DNA of 64,000 nt from Gammaproteobacteria bacterium. GTDB taxonomy: Bacteria; Pseudomonadota; Gammaproteobacteria; SZUA-229. Positions 23,118-32,875 of the stretch are shown one piece after another; within the stretch, counting starts at the first letter, position 1; every line of letters starts with the position of its first letter. The stretch covers positions 1-64,000 of the forward strand of contig JADGFA010000003.1 of the NCBI GenBank assembly GCA_016744065.1. Reading direction: 5' to 3'. The notes beneath the pieces are model-generated. The model was not told the DNA's origin. It did not search any database and worked only from the letters and a program-made list of their open reading frames with translations. Made by a program: the position numbers and the translations under genes.

Positions 23118-23660
23118 TTGCAAACCACACTACACGGCACTACGATACTTTCAGTGCGAAGAAATAATGAAGTTGTTATTGGTGGCGATGGCCAGGTGAG
23201 TCTGGGTAATACAGTGATGAAGCCAAATGCGGTAAAGGTTCGTCGTTTATTTAAAGATAAAGTACTGGTGGGTTTTGCCGGTGCTACGGCAGATGCTTTT
23301 ACCCTGTTTGAGCGATTTGAAGGGCAGCTTGAAAAGCATAATGGCCAACTGGTACGTTCAGCCGTTGAAATGGCTAAAGACTGGCGCACAGATAGAATGC
23401 TGCGCAAGCTGGAAGCAATGATGATTGTGGCGAATGAAGAAGCGTCATTAATTATTTCCGGTACAGGTGATGTTATTGACACACAGGATGACCTGCTGGC
23501 TATTGGTTCGGGTGGCGCATATGCCCAGGCAGCTGCCAGAGCTTTGTTTGATAACACCGATCTGTCTGCTCGAGATGTGGTTGAAAAAAGCCTGAATATT
23601 GCAGGTGATATCTGTATTTACACCAATCAGAATTTAACATTAGAAGAAATAAAATATTAA
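23118..23660 (+). CDS. hslV: ATP-dependent protease subunit HslV
   Basis: 180 aa N-terminal-nucleophile threonine protease, the proteolytic ring of HslUV. The nucleophile is the first Thr of TTILSVRR, so the leader MQTTLHG (7 residues) must be removed. [40 protein letters not shown] and the C-terminal GDICIYTNQ are all present. The start codon is TTG at 23118, supported by GGGAG 7 nt upstream; there is no suitable ATG. hslU follows after 127 bp. Confidence 0.96.
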   Translation: MQTTLHGTTILSVRRNNEVVIGGDGQVSLGNTVMKPNAVKVRRLFKDKVLVGFAGATADAFTLFERFEGQLEKHNGQLVRSAVEMAKDWRTDRMLRKLEAMMIVANEEASLIISGTGDVIDTQDDLLAIGSGGAYAQAAARALFDNTDLSARDVVEKSLNIAGDICIYTNQNLTLEEIKY

Positions 23661-23787
23661 TTTTTAGTGTATCCCAAGCGTAATTTTAAGATCATGCGTA
23701 TGTGTTTTGGCCTGTTGCAGGGGTGAGACAAATTGCATAAATATGGGCTTACGATGAAGGGTACTCATAACATATCAGGTTTAAATT

Positions 23788-25113
23788 ATGTCTGAAATGA
23801 CACCCAGAGAAATTGTACAGGAATTAGATAAACATATTGTCGGCCAGGATGATGCCAAGCGAGCGGTCGCCATTGCATTGAGAAACCGTTGGCGTCGTAT
23901 GCAGGTTAATGAGGATCTGCGTAATGAGATTACACCCAAAAATATTCTGATGATTGGTCCTACCGGTGTGGGTAAAACTGAGATTGCTCGCAGGTTGGCT
24001 AAGCTGGCTCATGCACCCTTTATTAAGGTGGAAGCAACCAAGTTTACCGAAGTGGGCTATGTTGGCAGGGAAGTAGATAGCATCATACGTGATCTTGTCG
24101 ATATGTCGGTAAAAATGACCCGTGAACTTGAAATTGAAAAAGTGCGTCACAGGGCAGAAGCTTCAGCCGAAGAGCGTATTCTAGATGCCTTGTTACCGCC
24201 TGCCAGAAATGAGTTTGGTGAGCCGGAGGTGTCAGAAAATAATACACGTAATAAGTTCAGAGAAAAGCTTCGTCGTGGTGATTTAGACGATAAGGAAATT
24301 GAAATTGAAGTAAAAGCTGAACAGGTAGGTGTGGAAATAATGGCACCACCGGGCATGGAAGAAATGACTAATCAGTTACAGGGCATGTTCCAGAATATGG
24401 GCAATGATAAGACCAAACAACGCAAGCTGCGTATTGGTGATGCGCGTAAAGTGCTCATTGAAGAAGAAGCCAGTAAAATGGTGAATGAAGATGAGCTTAA
24501 GTTGAATGCGGTACAGAATGCGGAGCAGAACGGCATTGTGTTTATTGATGAAATTGATAAGGTCTGCAAAAAAGGTGAAACATCGGGTGCGGATGTTTCA
24601 AGGGAAGGCGTACAGCGTGATTTGCTGCCACTGGTTGAAGGCTGTACGGTAAGCACCAAGTACGGAATGGTCAAAACAGATCATATGCTGTTTATTACAT
24701 CCGGTGCTTTTCACCTGTCTAAACCATCAGATTTAATTCCTGAGCTACAGGGGCGTTTACCTATTCGTGTTGAGCTGAAAGCACTGACAACAGCCGATTT
24801 TACGCGTATTTTAACCGAGCCAGATGCGTCATTAACAGAGCAGTATAAAGCACTTTTAGGCACCGAAGGTTATGAGCTGGCGTTCACGGACTCAGGCATT
24901 GAGCAAATTGCTCAGGTTGCCCATGATGTAAATGAGCGCACAGAAAATATAGGTGCACGGCGTTTGCATACGGTTATGGAGCGGTTGCTAGAAGACGTTT
25001 CGTTTGAAGCGGCAGACAGCCAGGGACAGTCGCTCACTGTTGATGCAGCATTTGTAAATAATAACCTGGGTGAATTAGTGCAGGATGAAGATCTGAGCAG
25101 GTATATTCTATAA
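23788..25113 (+). CDS. hslU: ATP-dependent protease ATPase subunit HslU
   Basis: 441 aa, full length. The AAA+ unfoldase that feeds substrates to HslV. The start [20 protein letters not shown] is typical. Walker A is [17 protein letters not shown], the GYVGREVD pore motif follows, the I-domain spans ~110-230 ([10 protein letters not shown]), and Walker B is IVFIDEIDK. It ends in DLSRYIL, matching the conserved C-terminal tail that docks into HslV. An intrinsic terminator follows at 25251. Confidence 0.97.
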   Translation: MSEMTPREIVQELDKHIVGQDDAKRAVAIALRNRWRRMQVNEDLRNEITPKNILMIGPTGVGKTEIARRLAKLAHAPFIKVEATKFTEVGYVGREVDSIIRDLVDMSVKMTRELEIEKVRHRAEASAEERILDALLPPARNEFGEPEVSENNTRNKFREKLRRGDLDDKEIEIEVKAEQVGVEIMAPPGMEEMTNQLQGMFQNMGNDKTKQRKLRIGDARKVLIEEEASKMVNEDELKLNAVQNAEQNGIVFIDEIDKVCKKGETSGADVSREGVQRDLLPLVEGCTVSTKYGMVKTDHMLFITSGAFHLSKPSDLIPELQGRLPIRVELKALTTADFTRILTEPDASLTEQYKALLGTEGYELAFTDSGIEQIAQVAHDVNERTENIGARRLHTVMERLLEDVSFEAADSQGQSLTVDAAFVNNNLGELVQDEDLSRYIL

Positions 25114-25250
25114 CTTCAGCTTATCTGTAAATGAATGTTTATTGTGTATTCACGGATGCGCAGTGAGCATAAAATTTGCATTTTTTATGTTTGTTTTTAG
25201 AAAATATATTTGAATTTAGTGTCTTTAGGGGAGGGTGAGGCATTGTTGTT

Positions 25251-25293
25251 TTTATATCTTAAGCTCACACATAAGTAAGATATAAATTTTTTT
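25251..25293 (+). terminator. Intrinsic terminator after hslVU
   Basis: tttatatctta (25251-25261) pairs perfectly with taagatataaa (25276-25286) over a 14-nt loop, followed by seven T residues. It lies between hslU and the DUF971 gene. The stem is AT-only, so efficiency may be modest. Confidence 0.6.
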
Positions 25294-25360
25294 AATCATA
25301 TTCATGTAAAATATATCCTGCTTTCCCCCCCCAGGGTACAAACTCATTCGGAGAATAAAT

Positions 25361-25726
25361 ATGGCAGACCCAAGGCCAACCAATATTAATCTGCACCAGA
25401 AATCACATGTTTTAGAAGTTGATTTTGATGATGGCAGTCAATTTAAGTACAGTACAGAGTTTTTGCGTGTGCATTCACCATCAGCAGAAGTACGCGGCCA
25501 TGGACCGGGAGAAGAAACGTTACAAATTGGTAAGACAGATGTAAATATTACGGCGATTGAGCCGGTTGGTGTTTATGCTGTTAAACTGGTATTTGATGAT
25601 AATCATGATAGTGGTCTCTATACCTGGTCATACTTATACGATCTGGGCGTTAATTATGATGCCAAATGGGCAAATTATTTGCAGAGATTAAAAGATGCGG
25701 GGCATAAGCACGCGGAATTGAATTAA
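25361..25726 (+). CDS. DUF971 (GBBH-like N-terminal) domain protein
   Basis: 121 aa. The motifs LHQKSHVLEVDFDDGSQF, FLRVHSPSAEVRGHG and YAVKLVFDDNHDSGLYTWSY identify DUF971, the domain also found at the N-terminus of gamma-butyrobetaine hydroxylase and in Fe-S carrier proteins. The bacterial stand-alone form is often found beside ubiE or hslVU, and its role is not established. GGAGA lies before the ATG. It is 35 bp upstream of ubiE and probably in the same transcript. Confidence 0.9.
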   Translation: MADPRPTNINLHQKSHVLEVDFDDGSQFKYSTEFLRVHSPSAEVRGHGPGEETLQIGKTDVNITAIEPVGVYAVKLVFDDNHDSGLYTWSYLYDLGVNYDAKWANYLQRLKDAGHKHAELN

Positions 25727-25761
25727 TTCATTTAATTTAAGTGGGGTTTAAGATAAGTAAC

Positions 25762-26508
25762 ATGAGTGACGATAAAACACATTTTGGCTATCAGCAGGTG
25801 CCTGTTGGCGAAAAAGCAAAGCGCGTAGCTGATGTATTTCATTCTGTTGCAGATAATTATGACATCATGAATGATGTTATGTCATTTGGTATACATCGCT
25901 TATGGAAGCGTTTTACTTTAGGGCAGACCGGGCTTAGAGCTGGGCAGAAAGTGTTAGACCTAGCAGGAGGCACAGGGGACCTGGCACTGAAAATGACAGC
26001 AATGGTTGGGGCATCAGGTCAGGTTGTACTTTCTGATATTAATGGTTCAATGTTACGCCGTGGTCGTGAACGTTTAATTAATAAAGGCGTGGCGGGTAAT
26101 ATTGAATATGTGCAGGCCAATGCAGAATGCTTGCCTTTTGCAGAGAATACCTTTGATTGTATTACGATTGCTTTTGGCTTACGCAATGTAACAGATAAAG
26201 ACAAAGCCCTGCGCTCAATGTTACGTATATTAAAGCCCGGTGGGCGGCTATTAATACTGGAATTTTCGAAGCCGGTAGCACCCGGTTTAACCTCAGTTTA
26301 TGATGTTTATTCATTTAAATTATTACCCTTGATGGGTAAGTATATTGCAAAAGATGAAGACAGCTATCAATACCTTGCGGAGTCAATTCGTATGCATCCA
26401 GACCAGGGGACATTAAAAGGAATGATAGAAAATGCCGGTTTCAATAAAGTTACATATCATAACCTTAGTGGTGGAATTGTTGCTTTGCATAAAGGTTATA
26501 AAGTTTAG
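25762..26508 (+). CDS. ubiE: Ubiquinone/menaquinone biosynthesis C-methyltransferase
   Basis: 248 aa. SAM-dependent methyltransferase that methylates the C-2 position of the quinone ring. The family-specific [20 protein letters not shown], the SAM site [15 protein letters not shown] and [18 protein letters not shown] are present. The start MSDDKTHFG at 25762 is preferred over a GTG seven codons upstream. ubiJ follows after 14 bp and ubiB after that, the conserved ubiE-ubiJ-ubiB operon of aerobic ubiquinone synthesis. Confidence 0.96.
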   Translation: MSDDKTHFGYQQVPVGEKAKRVADVFHSVADNYDIMNDVMSFGIHRLWKRFTLGQTGLRAGQKVLDLAGGTGDLALKMTAMVGASGQVVLSDINGSMLRRGRERLINKGVAGNIEYVQANAECLPFAENTFDCITIAFGLRNVTDKDKALRSMLRILKPGGRLLILEFSKPVAPGLTSVYDVYSFKLLPLMGKYIAKDEDSYQYLAESIRMHPDQGTLKGMIENAGFNKVTYHNLSGGIVALHKGYKV

Positions 26509-26522
26509 GCTGGTTTAATATA

Positions 26523-27125
26523 ATGGATTTAGATCAGGCGCTAACCGCAGGTATAGAACTGGCTCTTAATCGTTATCTATCGCTTGATTCTGAGGCGCTT
26601 GCACGGTTTTCCTCACTTGAAGGAAAAGTTATTGCCATAGATATTAAAGGCATCCATAAAACAGTCAGTTTGTTTCCGTCTTCAGATGGCTTCATGGTTT
26701 TAGCCAATTTTGATGGTGATGCAGATGCGACCATTTCAGGTACTCCTGTTGCCCTCGCTAAAATGAGCGTAGCGAAAGATCCGAAAGATCTTTTGTTTAG
26801 TGGCGAAATCAAAATAACCGGTGACACTGTTATAGCTAACCAGTTTAATCGTTTATTATCTCAGCTTGATATCGATTGGGAAGAAATATTGTCACAGAAT
26901 ATTGGTGACATTGCAGCACATAAAATAGGCACAATTTCTCATCAAATTAGTCAGTGGTTTAAGCGCAGTACACATTCTGTATTTCTGGATGCAGGTGAAT
27001 ATATTCAGGAAGAAGTTCATTTAAGTCCGTCAAATGCGGAATTAAGAGAATTTATTCGCCAGGTTGATGAAATTCGTGAAGCCACGGACAGGTTAAAAGT
27101 ACGAATCGATTTATTAAAAAAATGA
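26523..27125 (+). CDS. ubiJ: Ubiquinone biosynthesis accessory factor UbiJ
   Basis: 200 aa. The N-terminal SCP2 lipid-binding domain (~15-125: GKVIAIDIKGIHKTVSLF, DADATISGTPVALAKM, LLFSGEIKITGD) is followed by a C-terminal helical coiled region (LREFIRQVDEIREATDRL). UbiJ binds lipophilic ubiquinone intermediates and helps assemble the soluble Ubi complex with UbiK. The position between ubiE and ubiB is diagnostic. Confidence 0.94.
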   Translation: MDLDQALTAGIELALNRYLSLDSEALARFSSLEGKVIAIDIKGIHKTVSLFPSSDGFMVLANFDGDADATISGTPVALAKMSVAKDPKDLLFSGEIKITGDTVIANQFNRLLSQLDIDWEEILSQNIGDIAAHKIGTISHQISQWFKRSTHSVFLDAGEYIQEEVHLSPSNAELREFIRQVDEIREATDRLKVRIDLLKK

Positions 27126-27198
27126 TTAAAGAACTTTTTCGTATAAGCAATATAAAAATAACTACTTACTATCTGAAGTTAAGTGTAGGTCTATAAGA

Positions 27199-28860
27199 AT
27201 GATGCGAGCACGACAAATATTACGATTGTTGTATATAAATTATGTACTAGCACGTCATGGGCTAGATGATATTATTTTTGAAATACATTTATTTCGCCCT
27301 TTCCGATTTTTAATTTATTTAATGCCCTGGAACTGGGTAAGTAGAAATCGTGCGCCAAGGGGTCAGAGAATAAGGGAGGCGTTGGAAGAGCTAGGGCCTA
27401 TATTTATTAAATTTGGACAAATGCTTTCTACCCGAAAAGATTTATTACCAGAGGATGTAGCAGAGGAATTAACAGCATTACAGGACAGGGTGCCACCTTT
27501 TGATGGCGCTCTAGCTCAGGCATTAATTGAGAAGGCATATGGCGTTGGCGTTGATGAATATTTTGATGATTTTAATAGTGTGCCGCTTGCATCTGCATCA
27601 GTTGCACAAGTGCATACTGCCAGACTTAAAAATGGTAAAGAAATTGTAATAAAAGTTTTGCGACCTAATATACAGCCCGTTATTAAACGTGATATAGCCC
27701 TGTTATATATTATTGCAAAACTGGCTGAGCGTTATTCAAAAGATGCTCGGCGTTTACGTGCTATTGAGATTGTGCAGGAATATGAAAAAACGATTCTTGA
27801 TGAACTGGATCTGATGCGTGAAGCGGCTAATGCGAGCCAGTTGAGGCGAAATTTTGAAACTAGCCAGCAATTATATATCCCTGAAGTTTACTGGGATTAT
27901 ACACGACGTAATGTAATGGTTATGGAGCGTATACACGGCGAGCCAATGGCCAATATTGAAAAAATGAAAGCAGCCGGTGTGAATATGCAACGGCTTTCAG
28001 AGCTGGGAGTAGAAATTTTCTTTACTCAGGTTTTTTCACATAATTTTTTTCATGCCGATATGCATCCCGGTAATTTGTTTGTTGATATATCAAATCTTGA
28101 TGAGCCTGAGTACATAGCCGTTGATTTTGGTATAGTGGGTACTTTAAGTCCTGAAGATCAGCGTTATCTGGCAGAAAATTTTCTGGCTTTTTTTAAGCGT
28201 GACTATAACCGGGTGGCGCAGCTTCATGTTGATTCCGGTTGGGTTCCTGCGGGAACCAGGGTTGATGAATTTGAGTCTGCAATACGCAGTGTATGTGAGC
28301 CAATATTTGAAAAACCACTAAAAGACATTTCATTTGGGCAGCTGTTGTTAAGATTATTTCAGACTGCACGTCGTTTCAATATGGAAGTTCAGCCTCAGTT
28401 AGTATTGCTACAAAAGACGTTATTAAATATTGAGGGTTTAGGCCGGCAGATATATCCTGAACTGGATCTATGGCAAACAGCTAAACCTTTTCTAGAAAAA
28501 TGGATGAATGATCAGGTTGGTGTGAAGTCTTTACTTAGAGGATTTAAAAAAAACCTACCCTACATGGCAGAGAAAATGCCAGATATGCCAGAATTAGTAT
28601 TTACAGCAGTTAAGAAAATAGCTGAAGGTGAAAATTATCAACAGCAGGCTGATGTACTTAAATCACTCAATAAAAACATTGAAAATAATAATAAAAAATT
28701 ATCTTATGTATTAATTGGTCTGTCTGGCTGGATTGTAGCTGCAATTATATTGGGCCAGCCGATAGAAGTGCATCAGCAACTATTGAATGCGCCCGTGTTA
28801 AGCTGGTTATCAGCTTTTGTAGGCAGTGTATTTATCTGGATGGGCCTGAAAAAATATTAA
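27199..28860 (+). CDS. ubiB: UbiB atypical kinase/ATPase of ubiquinone biosynthesis
   Basis: 553 aa. The KxGQ motif lies in [18 protein letters not shown]; then the alanine-rich loop [12 protein letters not shown]-binding lysine region [11 protein letters not shown], the [11 protein letters not shown] catalytic segment and the VDFGIVG metal-binding motif. Two C-terminal transmembrane helices (~500-545) anchor it to the inner membrane. UbiB is needed for ubiquinone synthesis, probably extracting precursors from the membrane. Met27199 or Met27202 may start. The next gene begins 2 bp after its stop codon. Confidence 0.96.
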   Translation: MMRARQILRLLYINYVLARHGLDDIIFEIHLFRPFRFLIYLMPWNWVSRNRAPRGQRIREALEELGPIFIKFGQMLSTRKDLLPEDVAEELTALQDRVPPFDGALAQALIEKAYGVGVDEYFDDFNSVPLASASVAQVHTARLKNGKEIVIKVLRPNIQPVIKRDIALLYIIAKLAERYSKDARRLRAIEIVQEYEKTILDELDLMREAANASQLRRNFETSQQLYIPEVYWDYTRRNVMVMERIHGEPMANIEKMKAAGVNMQRLSELGVEIFFTQVFSHNFFHADMHPGNLFVDISNLDEPEYIAVDFGIVGTLSPEDQRYLAENFLAFFKRDYNRVAQLHVDSGWVPAGTRVDEFESAIRSVCEPIFEKPLKDISFGQLLLRLFQTARRFNMEVQPQLVLLQKTLLNIEGLGRQIYPELDLWQTAKPFLEKWMNDQVGVKSLLRGFKKNLPYMAEKMPDMPELVFTAVKKIAEGENYQQQADVLKSLNKNIENNNKKLSYVLIGLSGWIVAAIILGQPIEVHQQLLNAPVLSWLSAFVGSVFIWMGLKKY

Positions 28861-28862
28861 GA

Positions 28863-31688
28863 ATGAAAATATATATAAGAGTTGTAAGCCTGTTTGTTTT
28901 TATAATATTTTCAACAACAGTTTATGCTGTTGACCCTCGGCTCAGCTGGAAGACTGTAAATTCTCAGCATTTTTATATTCATTATGCAGAAGGTTATGAG
29001 TCGCTTGCACAAAAAGTAGCCGATTCTGCAGAACAGGCACATATAAAGCTTCAGCCAAAAATAAACTGGCAACCAGATGATAAAACACACCTTGTCATAA
29101 GTGATGAGACCGATTTTGCAAATGGTTATGCAACACCTGTCTACTTTAATCGCAGTGTTTTATTTGTCGCGCCACCAGAGCTGGCGACCAGTCTTGAAGA
29201 TTTTGATAACTGGCTAGAAACATTGATTACCCATGAATATACTCACATATTACACCTGGACAAAGTAACAGGTGGTGCTGAAAAATTACGTGGTATTTTT
29301 GGCCGTCAGTTTTTATTGTTTCCAAATTTATATCAGCCAGGCTGGTTTACTGAGGGTCTCGCAACTTATTTTGAGACAGACAAAATAAAGGGAATAGGGC
29401 GCGGGCAAAGCAGCTTGTTTAAAATGATGATGCGCAGTGAAGTTGAAAATGGAATTAAGCCTGTAAGTCAGGTTAATTTACCTGTTCGTAGCTGGCCGAT
29501 GGGTACTGTTTCATATTTATATGGTGTGCATTTTTATCAGTTTATAGAGGATGTCTATGGCCAACAGACAGTAGATCGTTTAATTGAAAATTACAGTGAT
29601 AATGTCATTCCATTTATGATTAATACTAATTCAGGCCAGGTGTTTGGTAAAAATATTAATGAATTATGGGGCGATTTTTCGATATGGTTAAATAATCGTT
29701 ATAAGCCAGAAATAGAGGCTCAGAAAATAAAGGGCCTGGTGGAAGGTGAGCAAATAACAAGTTCAGGATATAACACCAGTTCAGTTGATGTCATTAACAA
29801 TGCGGGTGCTTATTTCATTTCTGCGGGTGCATTCGAACATGCAGAATTGAAACGCTTATCAGATAATAAAATTGTATCTATATCAGAGGTGCATCAGGGT
29901 GCAAAGTTAGACAGTCATCGGGAGTCAGGTGTACTGATAACTCAAAATGAATATTGTGATGAATATAATATAAACAGTGATATATATATTGTTGAAAACG
30001 ATGAAAATGAAGCGAGAAGACTAACTCAATGTGGCCGATATCGATCAGCGAGCTGGTCTGCTGATGGACAACTTATTGCTGCGGTGAAAATAGACAGGGG
30101 AATCAGTCGGCTTTTATTATTAAATCGACAGGGTGAAGAAATAAAAAATTTATGGCAGGGAAATGATACCGATATAGTGTCACAGTTAAAATGGTCTCCA
30201 TCAGGTGACTTTATTGTTGCGGCTGTTTTCAGGACGAATTATGGCTGGAATATAGAAGAGTTTGACTTAAATACATTGCAATGGACAATGATTACAAATG
30301 ATCGATATATTGATATGTATCCATCGTATAGTGCGCAGGGAGAAATGATTTTATTTAGTTCAGAGCGCTCTGGGCGATATCAAATCTATCGCTATAAAAA
30401 AGGCAGCGAGACACTAAAGCAGTTAACACGAGTATCAGCAGGTGCCTTTAATCCAGTGCAGTTTAATTCGCAGTCACCTTTGTACTATGTCGGATATAAT
30501 TCTAATGGGCGTGATATTTATCGATTAAAAAATGTTGAGGTTTTATCAGAGATGCCTGTTAAACAAGTAGATGACTTAAGGGTGGTGAAGTTGGCGCCCG
30601 TTGTTGAAATAACAGAGTCTGAAAACTATTCAGCCTTTTCCAGTATGTATCCACGCTGGTGGCTGCCTTTTTTAATATTAAATGAAGATCGTAATGAGAT
30701 TGGAATAACGACTGCTGGAAACGATGCTCTGGGCATTCATAATTATTTATTTAATATTGCTTATGACACCAGTAATGAATGGTTCACGGGTAGTGTTAGT
30801 TATGCGTATGCCAATCGTTTTTCAATTGGTTATCAGAAGAGTACGGATATCTTAAGGGATAGTAGCGGTGAATTTGCCGTTGCCAGAAAATCAGATGATT
30901 TTTTTCTATCAGTGGGTTTTAGTGATCTGGGTATGGAGAGCAGTACTCGATATCAATTTGGTGCACTTATAAGTGAATCAACAGATGGCGCACGTGCAGC
31001 AGGTATACCAGAACAGGTAGACATTAAAGATAATTTGCTGGGTGGTGCGATTATATTCAGCAATACACACAACTATATTCGTTCTATTAGTCAAAGTGAT
31101 GGACGTAATATTCGTTTACTGGCGGAAACATCACAGGCTTTTGATAGTGATTTTAGTGGGGAAGTTTATACGCTGGACTGGCGTGAGTATTTCAGCCTGG
31201 GAAAACAGCATGTGCTTGCATTGAGGTTAGTACAGGGCTGGGGAAATGATCAGCCAGAAAATTTTCGCCTGGGCGGTGAAGATAATGAGCTTGGAGTGCT
31301 TGATTTTATTAATCCGATATCGGAGCCTCTATTTGGCAGGCGTAAGTATGCATTAAGGGGCTATGCGGAAGGTAATATCAGATTGTCAGGCCGTCGAATG
31401 CAGTTGGCAACTTTGGAGTGGCGTTTTCCTGGCGCGTTGATTGAGCGTGGTTTAATGTCACCCCCTGTTGGTGTCATTCAATGGTCTGGCAGTCTATTTA
31501 CTGAGGCAGGTGCAGCGTATGATGACTCATCAGCAGATAAATATTTTTCAAGTGCAGGATTAGAGTTGCAGGCAGATATTAATCTGTTTTATGGTATTAC
31601 AAGCAGAATGCGTTTAGGATTTGCCAGTGGTTTTGATGAAGACATTGGGGATGATCGAGTGTATTTTAATTTAGGTACCTCGTTTTAA
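28863..31688 (+). CDS. Large outer-membrane protein: metalloprotease-like, beta-propeller and barrel domains
   Basis: 941 aa. A signal peptide (~1-22) is followed by a gluzincin-like domain with the zinc motif THEYTH (HExxH, residues 124-128) and a downstream glutamate in FTEGLATYF (Glu164). Repeats resembling TolB/PD40 propeller blades cover ~280-570 (YRSASWSADGQLIAAV, QLKWSPSGDFIVAAV, YPSYSAQGEMILFSSERSG). The C-terminal ~330 aa have alternating strands and end in a phenylalanine (YFNLGTSF), as in Omp85/BamA-type barrels. It follows ubiB by 2 bp. A surface-tethered protease or assembly protein is inferred; the substrate is unknown. Confidence 0.85.
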   Translation: MKIYIRVVSLFVFIIFSTTVYAVDPRLSWKTVNSQHFYIHYAEGYESLAQKVADSAEQAHIKLQPKINWQPDDKTHLVISDETDFANGYATPVYFNRSVLFVAPPELATSLEDFDNWLETLITHEYTHILHLDKVTGGAEKLRGIFGRQFLLFPNLYQPGWFTEGLATYFETDKIKGIGRGQSSLFKMMMRSEVENGIKPVSQVNLPVRSWPMGTVSYLYGVHFYQFIEDVYGQQTVDRLIENYSDNVIPFMINTNSGQVFGKNINELWGDFSIWLNNRYKPEIEAQKIKGLVEGEQITSSGYNTSSVDVINNAGAYFISAGAFEHAELKRLSDNKIVSISEVHQGAKLDSHRESGVLITQNEYCDEYNINSDIYIVENDENEARRLTQCGRYRSASWSADGQLIAAVKIDRGISRLLLLNRQGEEIKNLWQGNDTDIVSQLKWSPSGDFIVAAVFRTNYGWNIEEFDLNTLQWTMITNDRYIDMYPSYSAQGEMILFSSERSGRYQIYRYKKGSETLKQLTRVSAGAFNPVQFNSQSPLYYVGYNSNGRDIYRLKNVEVLSEMPVKQVDDLRVVKLAPVVEITESENYSAFSSMYPRWWLPFLILNEDRNEIGITTAGNDALGIHNYLFNIAYDTSNEWFTGSVSYAYANRFSIGYQKSTDILRDSSGEFAVARKSDDFFLSVGFSDLGMESSTRYQFGALISESTDGARAAGIPEQVDIKDNLLGGAIIFSNTHNYIRSISQSDGRNIRLLAETSQAFDSDFSGEVYTLDWREYFSLGKQHVLALRLVQGWGNDQPENFRLGGEDNELGVLDFINPISEPLFGRRKYALRGYAEGNIRLSGRRMQLATLEWRFPGALIERGLMSPPVGVIQWSGSLFTEAGAAYDDSSADKYFSSAGLELQADINLFYGITSRMRLGFASGFDEDIGDDRVYFNLGTSF

Positions 31689-31734
31689 ACTTTTCCCTGT
31701 AACAGGTTTGATTATTTATAGAAAAATTGTAGTT

Positions 31735-32049
31735 TCAATTTTTTTTCATAAACTCTTCGTATCGTAGTGCCTCTGTTGAGTTAAAAACTTTTTCATAATT
31801 ATGCATATTGCTTTCCAGCATACGTTGAAATTCACCGGTAAAAAATTCAATACCCTGCTTTTGTTTGTTTTGATAGTCTTCCAGATTACGTGCGCTTGAG
31901 GCGGCTACATAAGCGCAAAAGCGTGATGCGGCATACATGAAAGATGTATTTACGATGTTTTTATCCTGTGTTTCAGCCTGGTCATTGGCTATGTTTATAT
32001 ATGTATCGGCAAGTTTTCGAAGCAGTTGATCTTGATTGGTATCAGGCAT
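31735..32049 (-). CDS. DUF3144 family protein
   Basis: 104 aa, soluble and mostly helical. LADTYINIANDQAETQD and VNTSFMYAASRFCAYVAA match the DUF3144 pattern (xxFIxLANxxA ... AxxYAAARFNAFV), a small proteobacterial family with no known function. It is the last gene of a minus-strand run with tatD and the FIST gene, separated from tatD by ~67 bp. It converges with the large outer-membrane protein gene. Confidence 0.75.
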   Translation of the reverse strand: MPDTNQDQLLRKLADTYINIANDQAETQDKNIVNTSFMYAASRFCAYVAASSARNLEDYQNKQKQGIEFFTGEFQRMLESNMHNYEKVFNSTEALRYEEFMKKN

Positions 32050-32116
32050 GTTCAGGGTTCCTTAAAAAGAGTCGGTTAAAAAATCTGTAAAGTTAATTAA
32101 AATATTATTATACAGT

Positions 32117-32875
32117 TTATAGATTGAATAATTCACTTGTGTTTTTAGATGTAATTTTTTCGATGTGTTCGTTGTTTGTGTTATGTAAGTCCGCAATACT
32201 GTGAATAACGTCCAGGATAAATAGAGGCTCATTCCTTTTATTGTTTGCATTTGCCACCGGTTGATCAGGTGCATCTGTTTCAACGAGAATATATTCAAGG
32301 GGTAATTTTTGCACCAGTTTACGTAGCCGAGTAGACTTTTCATAAGTGACAGGCCCACCAAAGCTTAGATAAAATCCCAGTTTTATTAATTGTAGTGCCT
32401 GTTCATAGCTGCCGGAGTAACTATGAATCATACCGCGTAGCCCTGGGCGTTTTTTAATGGCCTTTATCACGGCTTCAGTTGATTTTCTGGCATGAGTAAC
32501 AACCGGCAGGTTAAATTCCAGGGCAATATCTAATTGTTGTTCAAAATAAAAGGACTGTAAATTTATATCTAAATTTTTTATAAAAAAATCCAGACCACAT
32601 TCTCCTACTGCAACAGGCTTATTTTTATCTATCCAGGTTTTTAAGTTTTTTAAATGTAGAGGCAGGTGGTTACTGATGAAATAAGGGTGAAGGCCATAGC
32701 AGGGGTAAAGTCCAGAGAATTCATCACAGCATGATTTTATGTTTTTCCAGGTGTTTTTCATTACGCCTGGAACAATAATTTTTTTTATATTTGCAGAGGC
32801 TGCACGGTTAATAACCTGTGTTCGGTCATGGTCAAAATCTTTAAAATCAATATGGCAGTGACTATCTATAATCAT
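32117..32875 (-). CDS. TatD-family metal-dependent hydrolase
   Basis: 252 aa. Amidohydrolase-fold DNase/exonuclease-like protein. Metal ligands are visible as the N-terminal HCHID (MIIDSHCHID), GECGLDF, the PVVTHAR histidine, MIHSYSG histidine and ETDAPDQP aspartate. It is closest in style to the YjjV subgroup. Its start codon overlaps the stop of the FIST gene by 4 bp (32872-32875), so the two are co-translated. The in vivo substrate is not known. Confidence 0.9.
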   Translation of the reverse strand: MIIDSHCHIDFKDFDHDRTQVINRAASANIKKIIVPGVMKNTWKNIKSCCDEFSGLYPCYGLHPYFISNHLPLHLKNLKTWIDKNKPVAVGECGLDFFIKNLDINLQSFYFEQQLDIALEFNLPVVTHARKSTEAVIKAIKKRPGLRGMIHSYSGSYEQALQLIKLGFYLSFGGPVTYEKSTRLRKLVQKLPLEYILVETDAPDQPVANANNKRNEPLFILDVIHSIADLHNTNNEHIEKITSKNTSELFNL

